Source: Pomphorhynchus laevis (taxonomy: Eukaryota; Acanthocephala; Palaeacanthocephala; Echinorhynchida; Pomphorhynchidae). Taken from it: 64,000 nt of DNA. The notes beneath the pieces are model-generated. The model searched no databases. It worked only from the letters and a program-made list of their open reading frames with translations, and was not told where the DNA came from. Shown piece by piece: positions 33,731 to 46,379 of the stretch. Position 1 is the stretch's first letter; every line of letters begins with the position of its first letter. The position numbers were made by a program, and so were the translations under genes. The stretch is taken from contig WNNJ02000759.1 of the NCBI GenBank assembly GCA_012934845.2, forward strand, positions 1-64,000, written 5' to 3'.

Positions 33731-36110
33731 CTAGCGCACCGCCCTCTGACTGAACCATTCGGGGTCCATCACACACCTAAGAGTCCAGTCAAGGAGGACT
33801 ATGGTTGGTAATCTCGAGATGAGGAGCTTGAGAAACCTTAGTCTTTGTTCTGGGAGACGTCCTCGTGAGAAGAAGAGTAATCCCGAGATAGCCCAAGTAT
33901 CCCAGAGGCGCACATGGGTTATCCCATTCAATGACAGATGCTGGGCCCGTTTCAGAGCCCACCTAGCTTTCTTTAGGATACGTTTAAGTCGATCCAGGTC
34001 AGCTTTCGCCGACCAATTCACCGTAACGGTGAACCCCAGATATTTTACTCGACTCGTGAAGATGGGGAGTTGTTGATGCTGCAAAATGAAGAAGAGTGCT
34101 AGTCTCTTAAGTTTCTTTTTGGTGGCAGGAACGCCATGAAAGACTATCACATGCGATTTAGAGGAGTTTAAAATAAGATTGGATGGGGGCAACTGATCTT
34201 TTAATCTTAAAAAGAAACGGCTGATGTCAGAGATTACATCTTTGCACCTGCGTCCAGAGAACAAGGCTGTGGTATCATCAGCATATACCACTAGATGTTG
34301 ATCACGTTTAAAATTCTTGAATAGTACAATGGATGCAGCAAGATATAAGATAGGAGAAAGTGGGGATCCTTGAGGTACACCCGTAATAGGGTAGAACTGA
34401 CGCGCATCAGGGTCGTCTTCATAGTAGAACCGCTTGGTGTACAACAATATCTCCACCCTGTTAACAATTCTCGCAGGCAACCCGAGGGACCTGAGAGAGG
34501 AGATAACGAAGGGAATGGAGATCCGGTCAAATGCAGCTGAAAAATCAAGAAAAACAGCCACAACAAGCTGATGACTATTATCCTGACAAAACTGATGCAC
34601 TTCACCAATTGCTGAATGTACCGAGCGCCCTTTGACAAACCCATGAAAACTCGATGGGATCAGATTACGCCTACATAAATAAACGCGGATTCTACACGCA
34701 AGCTTTTTCTCGTAGATGGATATGTAGGTGTTTTAAATCGAGATGGGGCGCAGATCTTTAGGACAAGTGATTAATCTCTTTTTAGGTAAAAAAAACTCGA
34801 CGGCTGATGTTAATGTCCGTTATGTCGGACGGGGAGGCTAATAGCATTGTGATGGCGACCTACTTTCTCTGAATGTATGTCAAAAGCTGACAGACACGAG
34901 TGGAGATTGCGCGTGGGATTTGGAGGTGCCCGGAGTGGTCCTCAGGAGTTTAGGTAATATGTAACAGATAAGTCCCTACTCCTGAAATCACACCAAGGCG
35001 GGATTAGTTGGGGAGATTGAGTGGCTCCATAATTATGTAAGGAAAGTGACTCCTCTAAAACTTTGTCAAGGCCTATGCTACCAATCCAAACCAAGGCTCT
35101 ATCCTTCCAGCAGACAAACTTCTCCTTCTTGAAGATCTTCCAGAATAAAGCCTGAGAAGGGTTTAGGTAAGCAATGCTTGCCCTGTCCCTGCTCAGCTGG
35201 AGTCTATATCTAGAGCTCCAATATTCATTCGAGAGGATCTGTCTGGCGGAAACAGAGAGATTGGGAAGGTGTAACATTTTAGCTAGGACCTTGAGCTTTG
35301 TTGGAGTAGGATTGCATATTCGACCTTTATAGGTAGTCGAAAGAATCGCGGTAGCTTGCAATGAGAGGTGGGAATTAAATTCGGTCAAACTCTCAATTCC
35401 AATTCTGGGGAAGAGAGGAGTAGCTGCCTGAAAGAAGGCCACTCTAATAGGGTCAAAGTGAAACCTTCTTCTAAGCAACGTATCGTCCTCTAGCCGCCAG
35501 AGAATTAGGTCATGAGAAGTGGTCTGTTGTTAACGCGATTGCTCAGTGCAAATGGGTTTCAACAACCACATCATATGTAGCCGTAATATGTCGAGGAGAG
35601 AATTTGCTGTAGAGCAATGAAAGGTGGGGGAAGGTGGTTTATGAATAAGATAACCGTTCCTGACTCTGCGAAGTGCTGCATTAATTCAACTACCAGTTCT
35701 GTCGTTGAAGTCACCAAGTACCATGTCATAGCCGCCATCAATTATCCCATCCAGGAGGTCACGGTTCTTGTGAATTTCTCCTAGCCGAATATAGACATTG
35801 GCTATGCTTATACGCTTACCGTTGTTACAAAGTGAAATAGCTAAACAAGATAGGGCTGGACAAGAGTAGTTTAATAGGAGGGATGATCTTAATGAGCTTT
35901 TTACTAGGGTTAAAAGACCTTAAGATGAAGAGGAGTGAGGGGGTTATGCAAGGAGTAAAGTAGGTGTATATGTGCTTAGGGATAAATCGAGTAATATCCT
36001 GGGGGAGACGGATAGACCGCGTCTCCTGAAGGACTATAACATCTGCATCTCTACCAGATAGAAGGCTAAGGGCAGAAGCACCTCCCGAATTTCACTGAGC
36101 GATATTCAGT
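33731..36110 (-). pseudogene. LINE ORF2: endonuclease and reverse transcriptase
   Basis: The endonuclease part (36090-35700) shows ADVIVLQETR and YDMVLGDFND, two APE-family active-site motifs. The spacer is open at 35478-34942. RT is open at 34600-33731 (289 codons) with FLDFSAAFDRISIPF, GVPQGSPLSPILY, YADDTTALFSG and the thumb. A frameshift and the segment 34600-34942 break the ORF. The C-terminus reads WTLRCVMDPEWFSQRAV. Confidence 0.75.
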
Positions 36111-36170
36111 GAAAAAGGCCCTTGATTACTTCCCATTGCGTAAGTGTTACCGAAGTGGGACGCCCTCCAC

Positions 36171-37104
36171 CTAGTCGCAACTAGAGGCGGAAAGGTCGCC
36201 TTTACCGCTTCCCGTCACGACAAATGGAGTCGCTTGCCCACGGGCGATATCTTCATTTCCCTCGTTAGCCATAGCCCAGATCGAATCCTTTCGAGCAAGC
36301 TTCAGAGCGGCTATGCTCAGCGCTGACCCGTTTCGTTTCTTAGATTTTGGTGGCTTCTTAATATTGTTGGTCTTCCCAGAAGGAGGAGAACGGAAAGATT
36401 CCGCTAATTGACCCACTAATTTTTGGACCAATTTTTCAAGTTGAATTATTGATGCCTGATGCTGCATTTCAAGACGTTTCAGAATTTCCGTATCCAGCAT
36501 CCTGTCGTCTTTCTTGTTAGACGAGACAGCTTCCACGAAGCTAGTCGGTTTTGCTGTCACACTCCTGTCTCTTTTGGTATGCCTTAAAGATTTTACACTT
36601 TTTTGACCATGCGGGGTGCTCACCACCGCGGTTTGCACAAAATGGCTTACCTTCACACTTCTCAGGATGTATAGCAGTTGTACCACACACGCCGCCCTTG
36701 TGGGGTAAAGAACAGCCAGTGGACCAATGCCTCCACTGATGACAATTGTTGCATTGAGGGTATGTTGGTGAATCGGTTTCGATTATTGAAAATCTTAAAT
36801 TATACTCATAAAAGAATTGCATGTCGAAATCGACAGTTTTAGAGCTTCATCCACCGGGATATTGTAGAACGCCACGGGAATGGGGAAGCCTTTAATCCCT
36901 TTTATAAAGCGAACGTTAGAGATTTTGTAATCATTTTCTAGGGCTGATATATCTTCGTCTGAAATGAATGTGGGCATATTATTTATCTGTATTGTTGCCA
37001 GGATTGGTTCGGAAGCAATTATATCTTGTTCCGAATGCTCTTTTTTAAAGTAGTCGACGTACGACATTGCCAGATCAGGAGTGCAGAATGAGATTTTAAT
37101 CTCA
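36171..37104 (-). pseudogene. LINE ORF1 (gag-like, nucleic-acid binding)
   Basis: Three overlapping frames joined by shifts. The N-terminal piece has ISALENDYKISNVRF and FPIPVAFYNIPVDEA (RRM-like). The next has a CX2CX4HX4C knuckle (CNNCHQWRHWSTGC) and CANRGGEHPAWSKKC. The last is a lysine-rich, coiled-coil-like tail. This layout is usual for ORF1 of I/Jockey elements, which coats element RNA. Confidence 0.7.
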
Positions 37105-38720
37105 GATTCTTCTTTTTCTGTAGCGTATTTCCCGTGTAGGTACGGGGTCCGCTGCTTTTGAAAGTTGCCTCCACTTGGTTCTATTTATGGCGTCTTTGGT
37201 TTCTAGTCCAACACTTATCAAATCATGACGTATGACGTCCATCCATCGCAATTTCGGCCTTCCTATCGGACGCTTTCCATCCACTGTCACGGCAACGAAC
37301 CTATTTGATGGTTGGTGTTCGCTTGCGCGGATAACGTGGCCGTACCATTGTAGTCGTTTTTCGCGAAGTTTCTCTATTATTGGCACTACGCCAAAACGAT
37401 CCCTGATTTTTTCGTTCCGGACATGATCTTTTAAAGTTTTTCCTGCTGTCCATCGGAGCATATTTGTCTCCATTGCGGCAACTTTGCGTTCCTCATATTT
37501 TGATATTGCCCAGCATTCAGCGCCATAAAGGACCACCGGTCGTATTAAAGTTTTGTAAATTTTCGACTTCAGTCGGTCTTTTATCTTTGGATCGCAGAGA
37601 ATACCTGTAGCTGATCGCCATTTCATCCAGGCTGCATTTATTCGAGAAGAGACCTCTGCGCATAGGATACCATCTGCCGCTATGTTGGAGCCAAGGTATT
37701 TAAACGCAGTTGTTCGGTGCAGTGTGTATTTTCCAAACTGTAGCGGCTGATCATCATTCATATTTGTGGTCAGGTATTCCGTTTTACGCGCGTTCAGGCG
37801 TAGACCAGACTGCTTGAGTCGATTTCCCCAGCTGTTTATTTGTTGTTGGATGTCATCTTTATCTACGGACGTAAGCATGACGTCATCTGCATATAGAATC
37901 GTCCACGGAAACTGTCTGTTTAGATTGTTGGATATGGCATCCATAACGAGGATGAATAGCAACGGGGACAGCGCAGACCCTTGATGAACTCCAACGGTGA
38001 TAGGAAAATCATCTGTATATCCCACGGTCGTACATACCCGACTTGTTGATCCTTTGTATATTAGCTTGACCCATTCAACAATCTCTTCAGGGACTTAGTG
38101 GAATCTCAAAGCGTAGCAAATAACTTCATGCGGGACCCGATCGAACGCCTTTTCAAGATCAAGGAACGCACAGTATATATTTCTGTTTTTCGCGATGTTT
38201 TTCAAGAAGAAGGCGAAGGGCATAGATAGCATCGATGGTGCCACAGTTCTTGACAAAACCACATTGATTTGAGGATATCTTGACTATGCTTCTTATCCTA
38301 TCGTTTATCACATGTTCCAAAATCTTGAGGGTGTGTGAAATGAGACGAATCGGGCGGTAATTTGAACAGTCGGCCGGATTTCCCTTCTGTTTCCATATAG
38401 GTACGGTTGTGCTCCGTCTCCAATCAAGAGGTAACTCCTTTTCTTGCATTATTTTGTTGAAATACTGCACCAACCACCTTGTTGATACGCTTACACTTGA
38501 TTTCCAGAATTCTGAAGCTACATCATCAGTCCCCGTAGCTTTTGCACTTTTTATTTTATGTAGTGCAATTTCAACCTCGATAGCTGTTATGGGCAAGACT
38601 GGGCCTTCGATCGGCGGAAGATGTGGTATAGGTGGGTGTTCAAATTCCTGGGTGGATATCTCTTTGAAGTAAGTTCGCCATCGCTCTAATACCTGCGTCC
38701 TACGAGTAAGCAAAACACCG
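37105..38720 (-). pseudogene. RTE-like LINE reverse transcriptase, frameshifted
   Basis: An N-terminal frame at 38713-38159 carries ALHKIKSAKATGTDDV, NYRPIRLISHTLKILE and QCGFVKNCGTIDAIY. After a frameshifted stretch of about 130 bp, a second frame at 38025-37102 (307 codons) carries GVHQGSALSPLLF, ILYADDVML, RPVVLYGAECWA and the tail motif RPIGRPKLRWMDV. These are hallmarks of the RTE clade. Smaller pieces occur at 15.8 and 46.4 kb. Only a few lesions separate it from an intact ORF. Confidence 0.8.
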
Positions 38721-38735
38721 CTTTGATCGTTTATT

Positions 38736-38816
38736 CCATGAAACTTTTCAGTATCAGATTCATAATATTTAATTCCGTGAAACTTTTAATCTCAGATTCA
38801 TAATATTTAATCGCAT
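38736..38816. repeat. Short tandem duplication (about 40 bp x2)
   Basis: attccatgaaacttttcag and attccgtgaaacttttaat each lead into the shared word cagattcataatattta. Confidence 0.7.
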
Positions 38817-38888
38817 TGAACAATATCCTTTTTTAAATCGATCGACAAAGCCTCTTATAAAAACATTGAACATGTTCTGACTTTGCAG

Positions 38889-38983
38889 AGGCACCAAGTC
38901 TGGTAATCACCAGGTTGGATAATTTTGGTACCGGGGAAGTTCTCACTCCGGAATATATTCAAGAGAAGCTAAATCTTTACTAA
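38889..38983 (+). CDS. Candidate orphan terminal exon, unknown protein
   Basis: The acceptor 'tttgcag' is followed by 30 open codons ending in TAA: APSLVITRLDNFGTGEV then LTPEYIQEKLNLY. It is GC-richer than the flanks and looks coding. The family is not recognised. It lies 540 bp upstream of the spastin start, but its stop rules it out as a spastin 5' exon in this frame. Confidence 0.3.
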
Positions 38984-39524
38984 CCTCATTTTTTGCATTG
39001 GCATCAAAAATTAGTTTTCGTTGAGTTCTTTGACGCTCTGACGTGCTAAATTTGTTCATTGTTTGAACACGCTACAGTCTAATCATCATATATCATTTGT
39101 TTTATTAATAATCTTTCGACTTGCGGTCTTTGAAAATTAGCAACTTAACATTTCACGGCCCATTATAATTAATCCTTTTATCTAATTTTATTTGATTTTA
39201 CTAATAAATTCTGCACTGATTAATTGTGCTTAAGTGGAAATATCACCTGATAAGTCAGATCAAATTAGTAGTGAAAACGGTTAAATTCCTACAATGCAAA
39301 AATATTTCATCAGGTACCTCCATCGATTGGGAAGAATATTCCCACGTACACCCGAACAATACACATCACTGACTCTGAGAAGACAATAAATGATAAAAAA
39401 ATGGTAGCTTATGTAAGTGCCGCCGCTACATTTCGTGAGCAAATTTTATAAAGCAAAATAACGAATCCAACATTTGAAGAATAGGTAGATAACGTTTACT
39501 TATCAAATAGCGATTGGAGAAGAC

Positions 39525-39654
39525 ATGCCATCAAAATTTATCGCAAGCAAGGGATCTCCATCAGCACAAAAAACGAGTATTCAGCGCTTGGAGGAAGTCC
39601 GTCGGAAGGCGTACAACTTTTTAAAACAAGCATTAACAATTGATGAAAATAACT
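39525..39654 (+). CDS. SPAST: Spastin exon 1: start and first half of MIT domain
   Basis: ATG at 39525 begins a spastin of about 440 aa spread over 13 exons up to 63646. This exon has SIQRLEEVRRKAYNFL then KQALTIDENN, the first MIT helices, ending at AACT|GTGAGT (phase 1). Spastin is a hexameric AAA ATPase that severs microtubules by pulling tubulin tails through its pore. The MIT domain binds ESCRT-III proteins and recruits it to membranes. The short leader lacks the hydrophobic hairpin of long vertebrate spastin, so the product resembles the short (M87-type) isoform. A splice acceptor AAATAG at 39510 leaves open an upstream exon. Walker A, Walker B, pore loop and arginine-finger exons are all intact. 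Confidence 0.85.
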
Positions 39655-39907
39655 GTGAGTCAACTTAAAAGAGGATCAGACCCTAATATATTTAATATTC
39701 TAAAATTTAGATCAGATAGCTTTAAATATAATTCGTTAATATTAAAATCGTATTCTGTTCGGTTAATTAAACGCCAAAGTATAAGTTGTACCTTAACTTC
39801 GATCCCATAATGAAACTAGTTGATGTTCAATATATGTGTAGATTCCATGATTAAATTAATATAAATAAAGAGAAATTAAACTGCGTGAATATGTTTTTCC
39901 AAATTAG

Positions 39908-40111
39908 CTTCGTCGATCTACGAACTGCATGCTCCATATCGCCTCTAGATTACCACTTTTGCAACGAAGTGATGGAGTATCCGGCAACACTAATCAGTAT
40001 AATGAAGTACTCACTGGTTGTTTCGGTTGCCTGTGTGACATTGTGAATGAAGGCGTTTCCGACACGTTGCTTAAACGTCTGAGGCTTTCGCTCTCAAACC
40101 AGAACATTTGA
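39908..40111 (+). CDS. Candidate orphan terminal exon in spastin intron 1
   Basis: The acceptor 'aattag' is followed by 67 open codons and TGA, with blocks LHIASRLPLLQRSDG and TGCFGCLCDIVNEGV, then LLKRLRLSLSNQN. Composition is clearly more balanced than the intron around it. The phase (0) does not join spastin exon 1 (phase 1), so it is not an alternative spastin end without another exon. Not recognised. It may belong to a separate plus-strand gene or be a stranded exon. Confidence 0.4.
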   Translation, partial: LRRSTNCMLHIASRLPLLQRSDGVSGNTNQYNEVLTGCFGCLCDIVNEGVSDTLLKRLRLSLSNQNI

Positions 40112-40379
40112 TGTGCGGATCATCCTTCTTTACTGATATCAAGAAAATATATATTAGAGACCTTATAGATGGTTTGATCCCATAATAGAATCAAACTTAT
40201 ATAATAGTTTCATGCATATATTATGTCTCATGATATAAAGGCGGCTGCCACAGGTTGCTGATATTCATACTAAATGCTTGTATATAAATGCTAATCTTTA
40301 AAATATCACTAGTTTAGAATAAAAATTAACAACTATTTATTCAAGTTTTCGGCGTTCGCCTTATGAATTTCAAATATTT

Positions 40380-40530
40380 ACAATTTATAATTGTTAACAC
40401 TTATATTATATAATTACTCAATCATTTATAATGTAACCAAGAATTATTGGAGCTGGATTAAAGAAAAGAGAACGTTTTATTTGATATTTTGATAACCTTT
40501 ATTAGCATCTTCAGAAACTTACAGTAATTT
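40380..40530 (-). repeat. Family-C dispersed repeat, solo copy
   Basis: Minus-strand copy of the unit that forms the array at 50390-51340: tctgaagatgctaat, then aatatcaaataaaac and cagctccaataattctt. Diverged. Confidence 0.65.
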
Positions 40531-40603
40531 TCATTCATAATCTGGCGTTACGGAATTGGTGTTTTTTTGATTTAAATTATATTTAATTTGAAATAGAAAT
40601 ACG

Positions 40604-41825
40604 TTACCCTCCCCGTTATTAACCCCGCACGGGGTAGGTATTTGTCCATGAGCAGCATCTTCATCTCCTCTCCACTGTATGCCCTAATCATTTTTCATAT
40701 CTTGATATGGGACGGAATAGGCCGAAGCCCCCTCTTCTTTGACTCCGGAACGACGGAAGAGACGGAGACAGATGGATTCGTGCCAAATGCATTCAGGACC
40801 GTGAGAACTAACTTTTCCATTCTTCTATAAGTTATTTCGTTTTTGACGTCAATTGTGCGAATAATGTCTGAATCATCCATCCGCGAAGCAGCAACCTGCA
40901 CAAAGGACTGGGAAGGTTGAGTAGGTTTCATGAAAAGGTTTCTGTATTGTTTGAAGACACTGCACTTCCTGTCCCAGGCAGGATGGCTCTCCCCCTGTTC
41001 GAGCAGGATGGGGTGGGGCACACAACGGTCGTTTGATTTAAGAGAATTGCTGCTAACAGAACTACAAACCCTGCATGTAGTGGTCCCACTGCAGCTGGAG
41101 GCCCAGTACCTTCATTTGTCACACCGGCTGCAGTGGGGGTAAGTCAACTCGTCTCTTTCGGTTATGGCAAAACATATATTAAACCCCATGAATAGGTTAG
41201 ATGATGACTTCGCTAAGCATTCTGCCACATCTACCGGAGCGAAGCAGAAGCCAACCGGGATAGGGGAGCCATTCCTACCAACGATTTGCCTAAAATTTGT
41301 AATCTTAAGAGTTGACATAAGTGAATCTACATCCTCCTTATCCAAAGCGCAAGGAAAGTTCGTAATTTTTAAAGAAGCGTGTATGTGCTTGAATGAAAGT
41401 CGGCCAAAATCAGCTAGGTTAGCGAAAATTATTCCGAATATTTCTTAGCGAGATTAGCTGTGACGAAAGACACTTTCACCTCGGAAAGGTGAAGTTTCAC
41501 TGAGGTAAAGGATTTATTTTGAAGTAGCTTAGAAAAGGATCTCAAAAATACATTGTAAAGTTCGTGCCTTTCAATTGGTCGTATTACTTTTATAATAGCC
41601 AAGTTCTTCAGTTTTGGAATGGAGGAAAGCACCTCCCTATCACTAGATGATAAATAACATTACTGACCTTATTGTTAGATCGTTGAGAAGCAGAACTTAC
41701 TTGAACATTTACATCTTTAGCTTGAATTTCGTTGAATTTAGCAGGAACATAGGAATCTTTTGAAAGCTCCGACATGTTTTTCACTTGAACGCTGGTTCGA
41801 TACTGTGATCGGAAATACGGTCTCA
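40604..41825 (-). pseudogene. I/Jockey-like LINE ORF1 fragment in spastin intron 1
   Basis: ORF1 pieces: LAIIKVIRPIERHEL, then ITNFRQIVGRNGSPIPVGF with zinc-knuckle cysteines (YPHCSRCDK), then ESHPAWDRKCSVFKQY and a tail. Same family as 36171-37104. cgtatttc occurs at both borders (minus strand). The inverted-repeat homology resumes on the far side at 40574-40603, so this piece appears to be inserted into the left arm. Confidence 0.65.
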
Positions 41826-41850
41826 CTGTAAATTATATATTACTTTTCGG

Positions 41851-42611
41851 TTAAGCTAAAATTATCCAATACCACATGAGGATAATCTTTGATGTATGAG
41901 GATACCGAACGAATTAATCAAGTACATGATTGATATCATAATGATATCAAAATATCATTATTAATTAATAGAAAATATATTATTAATGATATCCAAAATT
42001 TACTGACCAACATCTTCAAACGATACATTTGCATTGTCCACAAGTTCATCTAATATAACTTCAACTATTCGCTTATCCACGTTGGGTATCCTGATAACCT
42101 TGTTTCCATGTGGGTTTCTCAGCCGTAAAGAGCTGACTTGTTTATCGTTCGGTGAGTTGCAGTTCTGACGCTAAGAAGGAAAATTAAAAATAATCAAACT
42201 GCGATTAAAATTAGAAACTAACATAATGAGACAAATCTTGTTGTATAAAATAAATACAAAAAACATTTTTGTCAATAAATATTGACAAAAATCAATATTC
42301 TCTCTTATCATGAGACGTGATTTCCACTCGATCACTCCGTCTTTCCGTGATTCCTATCTTGATCATTGCCGGTCTCATTTCAACCTACTACGTACCAAAT
42401 GCAACTCCTGGCAGCATAAAATCATCACATCATTCAACTCTAAGACTCTCTGGCATACTTTTAACTCAATCCTTGCTCGCTCCTCTTCGCCGTGCAAGAT
42501 TAATACCCATGATTATTCGTCATATCTACAAACTAAAGTATCCATGTTGCTCTCTCACACCCCGGTCTCCATACTATCCCACTCTGCCCAGTCTACTCTC
42601 ATCCTTCCGGA
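41851..42611. repeat. Left arm of 761-bp inverted repeat
   Basis: It is the reverse complement of 51448-52208 (paired coordinates sum to 94059). I saw no mismatch in the stretches compared. It holds an antisense copy of spastin exon 5 with both splice sites, plus the first 309 bp of the LINE at 42303. A diverged extension and a 30-bp block (40574-40603 with 52232-52261) continue beyond. Confidence 0.93.
42008..42170 (-). pseudogene. Inverted copy of spastin exon 5
   Basis: The same 163 nt as 51889-52051, on the opposite strand, with the flanking 'cttag' acceptor and GTCAGT donor. It lies antisense inside intron 1 of the same gene, so it cannot be spliced in the plus-strand transcript. It could pair with exon 5 in the pre-mRNA. 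Confidence 0.9.
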
Positions 42612-44180
42612 ACTTTTTCATCTTTTCCCTGTCTCACCTTCCAAAGTCTCATCTGTTGTCATGTCCTTTCCCAGCAAAACCCTTTCTCACAACCTTGTTT
42701 AACTCGTCCATCCGCAGTCGTATCTTACCTTCACACTGGAAATCCGCAATCGTTAGTCGCCTCCTAAAGAAACAATCGCTCGATCCATCCCTTCCTTCTA
42801 GCTATCACCCCATTTCACTACTCCCTACTCTTTCTAAGCTTTAAAACACCTCATCTTAATACAGATCAACGCTTATCTATCCTCATCTAATATGTACCCT
42901 CTTTTCCAATCCGCTTTCCGCTCTAATCACTCTACAGAAATCGCCTGCATGAAAGTTTACAACGACTTATTTTTCGAGACAAGGCTTTATATAGTGTTCT
43001 CATCTCCCTCGACCTCTCCTCCGCCTTTGGCATTGTCGATCACGCCGTCCTCCTTTCTCGCCTTCGTTATGATTACGGTTTTTCTTTCTCCTCCGTAGCA
43101 TGGTTTGACTCATATCTATCCAACCGCTCCTTTCGCGTCTGTTCTAATTCATCATCATCCTCTCCCATCCCTATTATTTTGCGAGGTCCCACAAGGTTCA
43201 GTCCTAGGTCCCTGCTTTTCTCTCTTCTGCTTGGCGATCTCTCTCCGTTTATCAAACCTTTTCCTTTAACGTCATGCAATACGCCGATGACATCATGATC
43301 TATGATCATGCACTCGCACATCGCATACACGATATCGGCATTTCTACCATCAACTGTCTTTTTTCTATATACAAACGTCTCTCTAATCTCCATCTCGTTC
43401 TAAACCCCGATAAGTCCAAAATAATGTAGATACTCCCCCGTAAACCAAACATATCTACTCCTACTGTATCTTTTGCTTCATCGATCATCCCAATGTCCAC
43501 AATTTCACTTTCTTAGGCTTCTATTTCGATGATCACCTTTCCCTTAAACCCTTCGTCCGTAACAAGATCCAATCGTCCTGCTTAATTCTCCGTGACATCC
43601 GCCGTATCCTCCCCCTTATCGACTTCCGTTCTTTTATGTCTCTTCTTTCATCGCTTCTTTTCCCTAAAATCGATTACTGCCTTAGACTTTTCGCCAATTC
43701 TCCAAAATCCACCATCCTACCCCTACAACGAATAATCAACTTCGCCGTTCGAGTGATCTTCCGTCTCCGTCGCTTCGACCACACATCCGCATATCTTGCC
43801 TAACTCTGTTGGCCCACCATCCACATCCGCATCAAACTCCGCCTTCTCGTAACTTTTTGTCTCATCGCTGTCGGCTCCACATCGTTCATCAACCTTCCTT
43901 TCTTAGACGACACTCGTCACACCTCGCTATCGCTGCGTTCCCATCATATCCTCTTAATCCACGTTCCCAATTACTCCAACAACTACGGTCTCCGATCCTT
44001 CCTCGTCGCCGCCCCAACCGCCTGGAATCAACTCGATCTTGACGTCCGCCGCGCTTCTTCCTTTATCACATTCAAACACCCCATCCGTTTACACCTTCTC
44101 GACACATGATTTACATTTCTGTTTTGTTGTGGTCATGTAAGCGTGTGCTGGCACGCATTTGCCACGTTAAAATAAATCTT
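42303..44180 (+). mobile_element. CR1/Rex-like LINE, 5'-truncated and frameshifted
   Basis: It starts at MRRDFHSITPSF and reads through KTLWHTFNSIL, the RT start (SYHPISLLPTLSKL), VPQGSVLGPLLFS in a broken frame, a YADDIMIYDHA box near 43280, NPDKSKI and a C-terminal part to 44110. The tail has gtgctggcacgcatttgcca and ends in aaaataaat. Same family as 12.3 and 14.2 kb. Multiple frameshifts. Confidence 0.75.
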
Positions 44181-44393
44181 TTTTAGCGAAATATCAATAA
44201 AAAATTCCCATTTTATTTGATCCATCTCCAATAATTCTAGATAATAGATCATTATCATAAATCATTTATAATTTAAGCATTTAATACAATCTCTTGTATA
44301 ATATTATATATGATATATATCAGCAGCACCGTCATTTATGACCCCGTCATTACTGATCACAACACTCCAACATTACATGAGCTTTAGCACTAA

Positions 44394-44526
44394 TTATGTA
44401 ATTATGCATTTGCATTGTTTAATTAAATTGAGCATTTCTATTAGAGCCGGTTCATATCTCTGCCAGACACCGAGCGTAGCCATAGACAAGGGAAATGCAG
44501 CATCAGTGATATTAACGAACAGTCTG
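44394..44526 (-). CDS. Candidate orphan exon in spastin intron 1, antisense
   Basis: The minus-strand acceptor 'attatag' is followed by an open frame of 43 codons to TAA: RLFVNITDAAFPLSMATLGV and WQRYEPALIEMLNLI. It looks coding but is unrecognised. A plus-strand frame over the same bases is less convincing. Confidence 0.3.
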
Positions 44527-45009
44527 CTATAATGTCACAGTTGTGATGCATTTAGACATTTGTTCATCTAAGTTTTTGTAAATTGTAATCTTTTCAAAAA
44601 ACTAATTGATTAATCATTAATATTGTTCCCTTGGTATGTTATCGTCTGGAGGATAAAACAAGCACTAGTCAACTCTTACATACGAGCTCAGTTGTTAAAG
44701 AGAATGATCTTATTCTAGATTTTCGGTCCGCTTCAGAATACCTATCTTCAGTACGATTGTAAAATTGAGAATGATCAAAAACGATAGTTAAAATTATTTT
44801 ATGATCGCTTAACATTACAAAGACGATAGCCTGAGACAGGCACATTTGTGAATTTTATAATGCGATTTAAAATTCTAAATAATTTAAATTTTAAGTGCAC
44901 TTTGATAATTTAATTTTAAATATTATTAGTTATAAACAAATACATTTTAATAATTTATGGATTTATTCATTTTAATAATTTGTTAATTTATTCTGCTTGT
45001 TATTTGCAG

Positions 45010-45093
45010 GTGATCCTCGTACAGCGTTAGCTTATTATAGACGAGCAGCTGCTGAACTTGAGACAGCTCTTCGAATTAAAATAGATGGAAACA
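45010..45093 (+). CDS. SPAST: Spastin exon 2: MIT domain
   Basis: Acceptor 'ttgcag', donor ACA|GTAAGT; starts by completing a codon split after exon 1. Encodes TALAYYRRAAAELE then TALRIKIDG, the central MIT helix. 84 nt. Confidence 0.9.
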
Positions 45094-46379
45094 GTAAGTT
45101 TAGTATTGAACGCAGTTAAATGTTAAGCTCGTATTTCTCGAATTGTACTTTGACTTTCGGTTTATTGACTTTGAAGTTTTCATCCTTACGAGTAAAAAGA
45201 TAAAAATAAAACAAAGTATATCAAGGTTAGATTAATGTTGTCCGCAAGCCTTCGTAGATAGTTCAATGAATCTTTAAAGCGACTCTTACTAATACAGATT
45301 AAATTGTGATTGACAATCTCCCTCAGCTATAAGTCACGACTACAGTCCCAAATCACGACTAGTTCAACGTGTTGCGTTGAATTGTCATGTTGTCTTTTAA
45401 TTCATCATGAAATCTGATTGATTTATGCTTCAATTAATTGATCACAATCGTAAATAATTCATCTGCTTAAGAATTTTTTTTGAGAAATCCATAGGCTAGT
45501 GCGACAATCCCTAACTAATGATAAATTTCAAAATGAAACAAGTTTAATCGCAATAACAACGACCCTATCAATATCCGAGTTTGAGTGAAAATTAAGTACG
45601 CAAAAGCCATCTCGGACTATGTCCTCTTCCGCGCGATTTGAACATGTAGTGATTTTGGTGTATCTTTTCCGATCTCACCAAATCATGTAGACCTCCCCGT
45701 CTTGATTTCTAATCCTGAATGATGCGACATTTGTCATAAATATTGCATCGTATAGATAATTTTATTATTGATTGTGATCTAGCTATGCCAATTAGAAGGT
45801 AATGTCAAACTGGGTCAAAATTACCAAAAGATTTTAGTATCTTTATTTTTAAGTTAGTTATTACTGATTCATCAGATAAGGTAAATATTGATTTGCTCAT
45901 GCTTTCATCGTTATATAGAACTTTTTGAACAATGCTTATGGCATGTTAGTCCATATTTTTGAACTTAAATGTTCACGTAAACTGAAAATTAAATGATTGC
46001 AATCATAAAGTAATTTATTGCAAAATAAAACATCAATTCGTATTCATAAATTTTCATCAGTTTTTATTCTTCTATCATCACCAGGAATGTAAAATATCTG
46101 GTGTTCAATGTTGGCTGTTTAGATTATTTGTCTGTTGAGTTGTCATGCATCTTTTAAGTCTATAACAGACTTCAAACAAATATTAAGCAGCTTAAGCAAA
46201 TATTAATCATGTATTAAATAATTAAATATTTTTACTAAATAACATTATTAATTATTATTAATTTAATTAATTATTAATTAAATATTAATTCCGGTAAATC
46301 CACAAAATATTTATTCAGTAAATTTATTAATTATGAAAATATTGATTTATTATATATTAATTTATTGTAAATGTCTATG

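Larger units (their letters stand above)
33660..37104 (-). mobile_element. I/Jockey-like LINE, nearly full length, frameshifted
   Basis: From 37104 down: ORF1 (RRM-like region and zinc knuckles), ORF2 with APE-type endonuclease, a spacer region, RT and a 3' UTR ending near 33660. It abuts the RTE element at 37105, so its 5' end is lost. Copies of the same family lie at 28.0-29.6 and 40.6-41.8 kb. Confidence 0.8.

Noticed and set aside
39908-40111. Alternative last exon of spastin
   Set aside because: Joining exon 1 (phase 1) to this acceptor shifts the frame and stops early; kept only as an orphan exon.
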